This document shows, piece by piece, positions 57,504 to 64,000 of a stretch of DNA of 64,000 nucleotides. Position 1 is the stretch's first letter. Every line of letters begins with the position of its first letter. The DNA is from Pseudomonas alkylphenolica (lineage in GTDB: Bacteria; Pseudomonadota; Gammaproteobacteria; Pseudomonadales; Pseudomonadaceae): positions 60,215 through 124,214 of the forward strand of contig NZ_JADUCM010000015.1 of NCBI RefSeq assembly GCF_016009175.1, written 5' to 3'. A model generated the notes under the pieces. The model worked only from the letters and a program-made list of their open reading frames with translations, was not told the origin of the DNA and did no database searches. The position numbers and the translations under genes were made by a program.

Positions 57504-57545
57504 ACCCCGGCGTACGACCCTGCGTGGGAGCCGTACAGCCGGGGT
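57504..57545. terminator. Long hairpin between pcaF and pcaT
   Basis: ACCCCGGC-GTACG and CGTAC-a-GCCGGGGT form a 13-bp stem with one bulged base and a loop of about 15 bases. It starts 8 bases beyond the pcaF stop on the transcribed strand. No T-run follows, so full termination is unlikely. It may be an attenuator or processing site that sets the ratio of pcaIJF to pcaTBDC mRNA. Confidence 0.55.
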
Positions 57546-57552
57546 CATTGGT

Positions 57553-58755
57553 TTACACGCGCTCGATGGCCAGGGCCAGGCCCTGCCCGACGCCCACACA
57601 CATGGTCGCCAGACCCTTGCGGCCGCCGGATTTCTCCAGCTGATGCAGCGCGGTGAGGATCAGCCGTGCGCCGCTCATGCCCAGCGGGTGCCCCAGGGCA
57701 ATGGCGCCGCCGTTGGGGTTGACCTGCGCGGCGTCGTCGGCCAGGCCCAGTTCACGCAGCACTGCCAGGCCCTGGCTGGCGAAGGCTTCGTTGAGCTCGA
57801 TGACATCGAAGTCGCTGACAGCCACACCCAGGCGCTCGGCCAGCTTGCGCACTGCCGGCACCGGACCGATACCCATCACGCGTGGCGCAACACCGGCGCT
57901 GGCCATGCCCAGGACGCGGGCACGTGGGGTCAGGCCGTGCTTTTTCACCGCCTCGGCCGAGGCCAGGATCAGTGCGGCGGCGCCGTCGTTGACGCCCGAG
58001 GCATTACCGGCGGTGACAGTTTTGTCCGGGCCGTTGACCGGCTTCAGACGTGCCAGGGCTTCCAGCGTGGTGTCGGCCCGCGGGTGCTCGTCCTGATCGA
58101 CGATGGTCTCGCCTTTCTTGTGAGCGATGCGCACCGGCACGATTTCTTCCGCGAAGAAACCGGCAGCCTGGGCGGCGGCGGCTCGTTGCTGGCTACGCAG
58201 GGCAAAGGCGTCCTGATCGGCGCGGGAGACCTGGTAATCGTCAGCGACGTTGTCGGCCGTCTGCGGCATGGCATCGACACCGTACTGGGCTTTCATCAGC
58301 GGGTTGATGAAACGCCAGCCGATGGTGGTGTCTTCCAGCTTCATGTTGCGCGAGTAGGCGCTGTCTGCCTTGCCCATCACAAACGGTGCGCGCGACATCG
58401 ACTCGACGCCACCGGCAATCGCCAGCTCCATCTCGCCGCTGGCAATGGCACGAAAGGCAGTGCCCACCGCATCCATGCCGGAAGCACAGAGACGGTTCAG
58501 GGTCACACCGGGAACACTGTCTGGCAGACCGGCCAGCAACAGCGCCATGCGTGCGACGTTACGGTTGTCTTCACCGGCCTGGTTGGCGCAGCCCAGGAAC
58601 ACTTCGTCCAGCTGATCCCACTGCACCTGCGGGTTACGCTCGATCAGCGCCTTGATCGGCACCGCGGCCAGGTCATCGGCACGCACGCCGGCCAGCGCGC
58701 CGCCGAAGCGGCCGATGGGCGTACGGATAGCATCGCAGATAAATACGTCACGCAT
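57553..58755 (-). CDS. pcaF: 3-oxoadipyl-CoA thiolase
   Basis: This 400-residue thiolase cleaves 3-oxoadipyl-CoA to succinyl-CoA and acetyl-CoA, the last step of the pathway. The acyl-accepting Cys is in [13 protein letters not shown] (about residue 90). The C-terminal catalytic motifs are [19 protein letters not shown] and [20 protein letters not shown] lies 6 bases upstream. The start overlaps the pcaJ stop by 1 base. Confidence 0.96.
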   Translation of the reverse strand: MRDVFICDAIRTPIGRFGGALAGVRADDLAAVPIKALIERNPQVQWDQLDEVFLGCANQAGEDNRNVARMALLLAGLPDSVPGVTLNRLCASGMDAVGTAFRAIASGEMELAIAGGVESMSRAPFVMGKADSAYSRNMKLEDTTIGWRFINPLMKAQYGVDAMPQTADNVADDYQVSRADQDAFALRSQQRAAAAQAAGFFAEEIVPVRIAHKKGETIVDQDEHPRADTTLEALARLKPVNGPDKTVTAGNASGVNDGAAALILASAEAVKKHGLTPRARVLGMASAGVAPRVMGIGPVPAVRKLAERLGVAVSDFDVIELNEAFASQGLAVLRELGLADDAAQVNPNGGAIALGHPLGMSGARLILTALHQLEKSGGRKGLATMCVGVGQGLALAIERV

Positions 58756-59534
58756 CAGGCTTCTCCTGGCGCTTGGCCGTGAGCGGCAGCGGTGCGTGCT
58801 TCAAGATCACGCAGGGCGGTCAGCTCGACTTCGTTGGGCTCGGCCGTGGTCTCGACGCTGTCGGCAAAACGAATGGCCCAGCCGGTGGCAGCAATGATCT
58901 GCTCGCGGGTTACGCCCGGGTGGATCGACGTCACGATAAATTCGTTGGTGCCGGCTTCCGGCTCCATGATGCACAGGTCGGTGATGATGCCCACCGGCCC
59001 TTGGCCTGGCAGGCCCAGGCGTTTACGCGAATCGCCGCCTTCGCCATGCCCCACCGACGTGATGAAGTCGAGCTTGTCGACAAAGGCGCGGTTCGACTGT
59101 TTGAGGATGATCAGCACCTGCTTGGCGGAACCGGCAATCTCCGGCGCGCCACCGGCGCCAGGCAGGCGCACTTTCGGCTGATGGTAATCACCGACCACGG
59201 TGGTGTTGATGTTGCCGAAGCGGTCAACCTGGGCGGCACCGAGGAAACCCACATCAATACGGCCACCCTGCAGCCAGTAACGGAAAATTTCGCCGGTCGG
59301 CACTACGGTGTCGGCCGTTTCCGCCAGCTCGCCGTCGCCGATGGACAGCGGCAGAACGCTCGGCTTGGCACCGATCGGACCGGATTCGTAGATCAGCACC
59401 ACGTCCGGCGACGAGGTCAGGCGCGCCAGGTTGGCGGCCTTGGACGGCAGGCCGATGCCGACGAAGCAGACGGCACCATTGCGCAGACGACGGGCTGCGG
59501 CGACGGTCATCATTTCATTGGTGGAGTAGCTCAT
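58755..59534 (-). CDS. pcaJ: 3-oxoadipate CoA-transferase subunit B (CatJ-type)
   Basis: This 259-residue beta subunit carries the likely catalytic Glu50 in [14 protein letters not shown]. The sequence and size match the longer CatJ type, as in P. aeruginosa (PA0227), rather than the roughly 213-residue PcaJ of P. putida KT2440. It overlaps pcaI by 4 bases and pcaF by 1, so translation of the three is coupled. Confidence 0.93.
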   Translation of the reverse strand: MSYSTNEMMTVAAARRLRNGAVCFVGIGLPSKAANLARLTSSPDVVLIYESGPIGAKPSVLPLSIGDGELAETADTVVPTGEIFRYWLQGGRIDVGFLGAAQVDRFGNINTTVVGDYHQPKVRLPGAGGAPEIAGSAKQVLIILKQSNRAFVDKLDFITSVGHGEGGDSRKRLGLPGQGPVGIITDLCIMEPEAGTNEFIVTSIHPGVTREQIIAATGWAIRFADSVETTAEPNEVELTALRDLEARTAAAHGQAPGEA

Positions 59535-60391
59535 TGTGCAGCCTCCGAAGCGCGGGCCAGTTTTGCCTTGAAGTCGTTGAAATCAGTGGTGCCGCGAATG
59601 TATTCGTCAATCCAGGCGGTGAAGGCTTCGCGATTGCGCGCAATCGGGTCCCAGGCCTGGTAGAAACGGTTGTCACGCTCGTAGTAGCCATGCGCGTAGG
59701 ACGGGTGCGCGCCGCCTGGCACCAGGCACACGGCCGACAGTGCCCAGGTAGGCAACACGCAGGCATTCATCGGGGCATTGAGGTCATCGACGATTTCTTC
59801 GACGGTGACGATGCAACGCTTGGCTGCCAGCGCGGCTTCTTTCTGAACGCCGAGAATGCCCCAGAGCAGCACGTTGCCCTTACGGTCGGCCTTCTGCGCG
59901 TGGATCACGGTGACATCCGGACGTACCGACGGCACGGCGGCCAGCACTTCACCGGTGAACGGGCACATGACGCTCTTGATCAGCGGGTTGACCTTGGGCA
60001 GGTCGGAGCCGGCGTAGGCACGCAGTACGGCGAACGGCAGGCCCGAGGCACCGGCAACATAGGCGTTGGCCAGGTCCGCGTGGCTGTGCTCTTCGATTTC
60101 CATCGGTTGTGGCCACTGCTTTTCCACCGCATCGCGCAGACGGTGCAGCGAACCCACGCCAGGGTTGCCACCCCAGGAGAAAATCAGTTTGCGGGCACAG
60201 CCGGCGCCGATCAGCTGGTCGTAGATCAGGTCAGGCGTCATGCGTACCAGGGTCAGCTCTTTCTTGCCCTGACGAATGATTTCATGCCCGGCGGCGGTCG
60301 GAATCAAGTGCGTGAAGCCTTCGAGGGCGACGCTGTCACCGTCGTGGACAAACTGCTTCACGGCGTCGTGGAGCGAGAGGATTTCAGCCAT
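59531..60391 (-). CDS. pcaI: 3-oxoadipate CoA-transferase subunit A (CatI-type)
   Basis: This 286-residue alpha subunit transfers CoA from succinyl-CoA to 3-oxoadipate together with PcaJ. It has FVHDGDSVALEGFTHLIPTAAGHEIIRQ, FSWGGNPGVGSLHRLRDAVE and HAQKADRKGNVLLWGILG. The length is that of CatI/PA0226 rather than the roughly 231-residue P. putida PcaI. It is first in a pcaI-J-F-T-B-D-C order, which I recall is also the P. aeruginosa order. Two PcaR-type boxes lie about 100 bases upstream. Confidence 0.93.
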   Translation of the reverse strand: MAEILSLHDAVKQFVHDGDSVALEGFTHLIPTAAGHEIIRQGKKELTLVRMTPDLIYDQLIGAGCARKLIFSWGGNPGVGSLHRLRDAVEKQWPQPMEIEEHSHADLANAYVAGASGLPFAVLRAYAGSDLPKVNPLIKSVMCPFTGEVLAAVPSVRPDVTVIHAQKADRKGNVLLWGILGVQKEAALAAKRCIVTVEEIVDDLNAPMNACVLPTWALSAVCLVPGGAHPSYAHGYYERDNRFYQAWDPIARNREAFTAWIDEYIRGTTDFNDFKAKLARASEAAQ

Positions 60392-60488
60392 TGCAGACTC
60401 CTGGATATGCTGAGTCGAGGTCGGTGTGCATGGCGCCGTGAACGGCGCCGGTATGGGGTCAGATTAAGACGGGGCATTTCCCCATTCA

Positions 60489-60522
60489 ATCCGATAATCG
60501 ACTATCTGTTCGATTATCGAAC
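60489..60522. promoter_or_regulatory. Paired PcaR boxes before pcaI
   Basis: GTTCGATTATCGAAC at 60508-60522 is a perfect dyad and matches the known PcaR 15-mer (GTTCGATAATCGCAC) closely. A second, weaker box with core CGATAATCG covers 60489-60503. The two are offset by exactly 19 bases. PcaR is known to bind over the -35 and -10 elements of its promoters, which fits this spacing. Confidence 0.8.
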
Positions 60523-60549
60523 ATATTGTTACCTAGCTAATGATGGCTC

Positions 60550-61896
60550 TCAGGTGGCATCGGCGTGGCTGACCACACCCTTGATGATCACCGCCACCGT
60601 GGCCAATCCGGCCGGAATCACCAGCGCTGTCAGCACCTGTTCGAAGTTCCAGCCCAGGCCCAGCAAGGTGGCGCCCATCCAGGCACCGAGAATGGCGCCA
60701 AAGCGACCGATACCGAGCATCCACGAGACGCCGGTGGCGCGACCCTGGGTCGGGTAAAAACGCGCCGCCAGAGACGGCATGGCCGATTGCGCACCGTTGA
60801 CGCACATACCGGCAATCAGCACCAGGGTCGCCAGCAAGGTGATGTTGCCCAGGCTCTGCCCTACGGCATAGGCAAATACCCCGGCGAGCAAATAGAAGGT
60901 GCCGATGACTTTGTGCGGGTTGTAACGGTCCATCGCCCAACCGACGGCCACCGCACTCAACACCCCGCCAAACTGGAACAAGGCACCAATAAAGGCAGCC
61001 TGCTCCATGCTTGCGCCGCTGTCGCGCATCAGCGTCGGCAACCAGCTGGTCAGCAGATAGACAATCACCAGGCCCATGAAGTAAGTCAGCCACAGCAGCA
61101 GCGTGCCGACACTGTAGGTACCGGAAAAGATCACCGCGAAAACGTTGCGGGCCTTGACGGTCTTCTGCTCCGGTACGCTGAAGCTCGCTGCCTGGGCAAC
61201 GATGGATGGCTCGATCGGCGCCAGGGTCTTGCGCACTTTGTCGGTACCGCGGTCGCGCACCACCAGGTAACGCGCCGATTCCGGCAGCCAGACCAGCAAC
61301 ACCACCGCCAGCAGCAGCGGCAACACCCCGCCGATCAGCAGGAGGCTGTGCCAGCCGAACATCGGGATCAGCTTGGCCGAAATGAAGCCACCTCCGGCCA
61401 TGCCCAGGTTGAAGCCGCAAAACATGCTCGTCACCAGCAACGACTTGTGCCGCTCAGGGGTGTACTCGGAGAGCAAAGTCGTGGCGTTGGGCATGCCGGC
61501 ACCCAGGCCCAGGCCGGTCAGAAAGCGCAGCACCAGCAACTGGTCAACGTTGGTGCTGTAAGCCGACGCCAGGCTGAAGGCACCGAACAGCACCACTGCC
61601 CCGACCAACACCACTTTGCGCCCGAAGCGGTCCGCCAGCGGCCCCGAACCCAACGCACCGAACACCATGCCGATCAGCGCAGCGCTCATCACCGGGCCAA
61701 GGCTGGCACGGTCAATCCCCCAGTCCTGGGACAACGCCGGGGCGATAAAGCCCATGGCGGCGGTATCCAGGCCGTCGAGGAAAACAATCAGGAAACACAG
61801 GATGACCACGCGCCACTGATAACGTGACAAGGGTTGGTTGTTAATGAAGGACTGCACATCAAGGCAGTTGCCAACAGCAGCTTGGGGACTGTTCAT
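60550..61896 (-). CDS. pcaK: MFS 4-hydroxybenzoate/protocatechuate transporter
   Basis: This 448-residue aromatic acid:H+ symporter has 12 helices. The family's DGLDTAAMGFIAPALSQDWGI carries the conserved Asp-Gly-x-Asp of helix 1, followed by GSGPLADRFGRK and RFLTGLGLGAGMPNATTLLSEY. In P. putida PcaK imports 4-hydroxybenzoate and aids chemotaxis to it. It has its own promoter region with a symmetric pair of PcaR-type boxes at 62131, so it is probably a separate transcript from pcaI. Confidence 0.94.
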   Translation of the reverse strand: MNSPQAAVGNCLDVQSFINNQPLSRYQWRVVILCFLIVFLDGLDTAAMGFIAPALSQDWGIDRASLGPVMSAALIGMVFGALGSGPLADRFGRKVVLVGAVVLFGAFSLASAYSTNVDQLLVLRFLTGLGLGAGMPNATTLLSEYTPERHKSLLVTSMFCGFNLGMAGGGFISAKLIPMFGWHSLLLIGGVLPLLLAVVLLVWLPESARYLVVRDRGTDKVRKTLAPIEPSIVAQAASFSVPEQKTVKARNVFAVIFSGTYSVGTLLLWLTYFMGLVIVYLLTSWLPTLMRDSGASMEQAAFIGALFQFGGVLSAVAVGWAMDRYNPHKVIGTFYLLAGVFAYAVGQSLGNITLLATLVLIAGMCVNGAQSAMPSLAARFYPTQGRATGVSWMLGIGRFGAILGAWMGATLLGLGWNFEQVLTALVIPAGLATVAVIIKGVVSHADAT

Positions 61897-62130
61897 TATT
61901 TTTATCCAGATAAAGCGCGCAGGTGTGCGGGTGCGCGCGAAAACGGCACAGACGGAAAGAATCAGGAGATATTGAAACGTCAGCTACCGCGTCGTCTCAG
62001 CGTCGACAGGCAGGTGCGGTGCGGTGAAGGGAAGTGGGTCATGGGGCATACGCCTCTCGCTCATTATTATGTTCGGTCAGGGGCAGTTGACCGTTGCGAG
62101 GGACATTAATAAGAGGCTGAAACCTGCGCA

Positions 62131-62164
62131 ATTCGATAAACGCAACTCTGTGCGTTTATCGAAC
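62131..62164. promoter_or_regulatory. Symmetric pair of PcaR-type boxes upstream of pcaK
   Basis: TTCGATAAACGCA and TGCGTTTATCGAA are perfect 13-bp inverted arms around ACTCTG. On the minus strand the box 62150-62164 reads GTTCGATAAACGCAC, one mismatch from the PcaR consensus; the other, 62131-62145, is its inverted partner, 19 bases away. It lies about 240 bases upstream of pcaK and just beyond the pcaR stop. There is no T-run, so a terminator is unlikely. Confidence 0.7.
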
Positions 62165-62178
62165 AGGAATGCGCTGTA

Positions 62179-63054
62179 TCAGACAAACAACTGGGCACTC
62201 AGGTCGCGGCTGGCGGCGAGCATGATCGGCAAAAAGCGTTGTTCAAGTTCAGTACGGCTGACCCGACCGGCATGGGTACTGACATTCAAGGCAGCCAACA
62301 CCTGCCCGGACGCGTCGTAAACAGGCACGGCAATCGAACGAAGGCCCTGCTCCAGTTCCTGGTCGACCACACACCAGCCTTGCTGACGCACTTGCTGCAG
62401 GCATTCGAGCAGCGCCACCGGATCGTGGATGGTGCGGCTGGTCTTGGCTTGCAGGTCGGCATGCTCCAGGTACTCATGCAAGGTTGCATCGTCCAGCGCC
62501 GCCAGCAGAATCCGGCCCATGGACGTGCAGTAGGCCGGTAACCGGCCGCCGACCGAGAGGTCCACGGAGATCAGGCGCTGGACGGTAGCCGAGCGGGCTA
62601 TATAAAGGATGTCATCGCCTTCGAGGGTGGCCATGTTGCAGGCTTCGTGCAACTGATCGCTCATGCGGTCCAGGTAGGGCTGGGCCGACACCGCCAGGGG
62701 AGTCGACGACAGGTAGGCATGGCCCAGGGTCAGGACCTTGGGCAGCAATGAGTAGGTGCGCCCGTCGGTGGTGGCATACCCCAGCTTGATCAAGGTATGC
62801 AGGCAACGACGGACGGCAGCACGGGGAATTTCCGTACGGTGGCTGATCTGGGCAATGGTCAGGTGCCGCTTGCGCTCCTGAAAGGCCTGGACCACCGCCA
62901 GGCCACGGGCCAGTGAGGTCATGAAATCGGGGTCACCGGTAAACGCCTGGATACGCCTGGCCGGTGACGCGACGATGGGCGGCGCCAACGACGCAAACGA
63001 CGTGCGCACCTGATCGTTCAATCCGGGCCCTTTGGGCGTTGTATCTTCTGTCAT
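62179..63054 (-). CDS. pcaR: IclR-family regulator of the pca regulon
   Basis: This 291-residue regulator responds to 3-oxoadipate and activates pca genes. The N-terminal winged helix (about residues 45-110) includes SLARGLAVVQAFQERKRHLTIAQIS and EIPRAAVRRCLHTLIKLGYA. The IclR effector domain (about 120-290) includes PAYCTSMGRILLAALDD and VVDQELEQGLRSIAVPVYD. It is very close in sequence to P. putida PcaR. GAGGTAAG lies 7 bases upstream. Paired boxes at 63080 suggest autoregulation. Confidence 0.96.
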   Translation of the reverse strand: MTEDTTPKGPGLNDQVRTSFASLAPPIVASPARRIQAFTGDPDFMTSLARGLAVVQAFQERKRHLTIAQISHRTEIPRAAVRRCLHTLIKLGYATTDGRTYSLLPKVLTLGHAYLSSTPLAVSAQPYLDRMSDQLHEACNMATLEGDDILYIARSATVQRLISVDLSVGGRLPAYCTSMGRILLAALDDATLHEYLEHADLQAKTSRTIHDPVALLECLQQVRQQGWCVVDQELEQGLRSIAVPVYDASGQVLAALNVSTHAGRVSRTELEQRFLPIMLAASRDLSAQLFV

Positions 63055-63079
63055 GGCTTACCTCGGCACACAGTCTCTG

Positions 63080-63113
63080 GGGCGATTATCGAACCAACGA
63101 CCGATAATCGCAA
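63080..63113. promoter_or_regulatory. Paired PcaR boxes upstream of pcaR
   Basis: The box 63080-63094 read on the minus strand is GTTCGATAATCGCCC, 14 of 15 matches to the PcaR consensus. The box 63099-63113 (GACCGATAATCGCAA) matches 12 of 15. The offset is again 19 bases. The left box is 25 bases before the pcaR start, suited to autorepression. Confidence 0.8.
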
Positions 63114-63147
63114 TTGACCGCTACCCTCAATTGCTTATACCTTTCCA

Positions 63148-63238
63148 CCGCCACTATGTGGCTTCTTGGAGAGACTGGTCAGGTACCCACCGTAGAAGTC
63201 CCAGGCACGGCCTTGCCCCCGAAGCGAGGCCGTTTTTC
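63148..63238 (+). ncRNA. Candidate small RNA divergent from pcaR
   Basis: A sigma70-like promoter (TTGACC at 63114, TATACC at 63136, 16-base spacer) points away from pcaR. A predicted transcript of about 90 nt would begin near 63148 with a small hairpin (GCCAC-TAT-GTGGC, 63150-63162). It would end at a terminator stem (ACGGCCT/AGGCCGT, 63207-63233) with five T. No ORF with a start signal lies in it. It matches no RNA family I know. Confidence 0.4.
63207..63238 (+). terminator. Rho-independent terminator-like stem
   Basis: ACGGCCT and AGGCCGT form a 7-bp stem with a 13-base loop, followed by TTTTT. It reads rightwards, although no protein gene ends here on that strand, and so supports the small-RNA candidate. 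Confidence 0.6.
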
Positions 63239-63656
63239 CCTCTTCGGGCTTTATTGCCAGGCGCCTGACAAGATTGCAGGGCCGACACATGCGCCACGCG
63301 CCTGTTCACCAGCATTAACAGTCGTGTAACAAAAGCCAACCTTTGTTGTCATTTACCAAACAATATTGATTGGCACAGTGATTAAACTTGCTTGCTATAA
63401 TAAAGTTCAGTACCCAATGCCTTGCAGGTCGTTGTAGGATCCAACCTACACTTGGCTGAAGTGTTTTCGGGAACCGACCCACTGCAAGTCTGGTCACATA
63501 GAGTGCTCGGTCACTCGTTATGACTTGCCTATTAAAAACCTACTGTTGCTGCGACAGTCATGCCGCTCTGGCAGCGTAGCCACGTGCAACTTGTGCCTGT
63601 GCACAGCGTTCTCACGTGTTAACGCCGGAGTTTATTCACAACCAACAGGTAGCACT
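63239..63656 (+). promoter_or_regulatory. Long upstream region of the last gene with extended -10 promoter
   Basis: This stretch has no convincing gene. At 63393-63401 it contains TGCTATAAT, an extended -10 element with a perfect TATAAT, in a locally AT-rich patch. Transcription from it would give a leader of about 250 bases before the GTG at 63657. Short ORFs here lack ribosome sites. Confidence 0.5.
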
Positions 63657-63857
63657 GTGACGAAAGACGAACTGCGCGCGGAACTTGAGCGCCAGGAACA
63701 ACGTTACAAGGAAGTTTACGGCGGGGAAGTCACCACCTACGCCGCCCAACCGGACCCGGAGCGTAAGCCTTGGCGCAAGCGCGCCACTATTCATGACCAG
63801 GCGTTCGCCCAGGAACTGCAAAAGATCGAGAAAGAACTCAAAGCCGACGAGTCCTGA
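63657..63857 (+). CDS. Small hypothetical soluble protein
   Basis: This 66-residue, highly charged protein starts [20 protein letters not shown], continues [21 protein letters not shown] and ends in a helical [12 protein letters not shown]. It has no signal peptide or membrane segment. The start is GTG 63657, with AGGT about 8 bases upstream; the frame is open to 63525, but that part has unlike composition. I recall no domain. A GC-rich stem (CCCCGC/GCGGGG, 63868-63884) after the stop may be its terminator. Confidence 0.65.
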   Translation: MTKDELRAELERQEQRYKEVYGGEVTTYAAQPDPERKPWRKRATIHDQAFAQELQKIEKELKADES

Positions 63858-63885
63858 CCGTCGTCCGCCCCGCCCGCCGCGGGGG

Positions 63886-64000
63886 CGGGGGGGGGGGGGG
63901 GCTGGTAAAAATGAGGCCGGGGGGTACGGTCACAGCGGTAACCCCGTGGGGACCGCGTGGGCACCAAATTAAGACCGAGGGGTGGATAGTGATTTGAGGA
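63886..64000. other. Low-quality contig end with poly-G run
   Basis: Fifteen consecutive G (63887-63901) are followed by about 100 bases that are G-rich and unlike the rest of the window. They follow the hairpin after the last gene, at the place where a T-run would be expected. I see no gene and treat this as probable sequencing or assembly error. Confidence 0.6.

Noticed and set aside
62132..62163. Terminator for pcaR
   Set aside because: The 13-bp inverted repeat has no T-run on either strand, and its arms match PcaR boxes at the same 19-bp offset as the other two sites.

Overview
The window is Pseudomonas chromosome, most likely from the P. putida / P. fluorescens side of the genus. This rests on high GC with long antisense open frames, a TtgR-TtgABC efflux locus whose regulator, operator and pump match the P. 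putida type, a complete protocatechuate (pca) branch with PcaR boxes, Pseudomonas REP/REPIN repeats, and several FecI-FecR-TonB receptor cassettes. No tRNA, rRNA, phage, insertion sequence or CRISPR array was seen. The last ~100 bases include a 15-G run and look like poor-quality contig-end sequence.

Layout. 1-14.1 kb holds two cell-surface signalling cassettes. The first is FecR, a TonB receptor and a di-haem MauG-type peroxidase; its sigma gene lies outside the window. The second is a complete FecI-FecR-receptor set behind a Fur-like box. Between them lie a SulP anion transporter, a LysE exporter, a periplasmic glycerophosphodiesterase and a DUF4917 protein with SIR2-like motifs. 14.2-18.6 kb carries a DMT permease, a methyltransferase and a LemA-TPM-TPM operon. 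18.7-25.6 kb has periplasmic beta-glucosidase BglX, then a DctB/MifS-DctD/MifR two-component pair, then an alpha-ketoglutarate-type permease with a sigma54 promoter and an upstream palindrome. 25.7-27.1 kb has a membrane protein with four internal repeats, divergent from a small secreted protein made of tandem EDGFDRT units. 27.2-36.6 kb is metabolic and regulatory: flavin reductase, ABM monooxygenase, AraC, a ThDP decarboxylase with divergent LysR, a NAD(P)-binding protein, an MBL-fold protein with divergent LysR, and a DHA2 efflux permease. 36.6-43.3 kb is ttgR-ttgABC.

43.6-52.9 kb is an OprD porin followed by a sulfate-ester scavenging module: AtsK dioxygenase, LysR, substrate-binding protein, fused double permease AtsB, ATPase AtsC, arylsulfatase AtsA and a Crp-like regulator. 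It would import sulfate esters and release sulfate from them. 53.0-63.1 kb has an Mpo1-like protein, then pcaI-J-F-T-B-D-C, pcaK and pcaR on the minus strand. This converts carboxymuconate to succinyl-CoA and acetyl-CoA and imports 4-hydroxybenzoate and related acids. The pcaI, pcaK and pcaR upstream regions each carry two PcaR-type 15-mers exactly 19 bp apart. The end of the window has a candidate small RNA and a small conserved-looking gene.

All family names come from reading protein motifs and from memory of the families; no database search was run.
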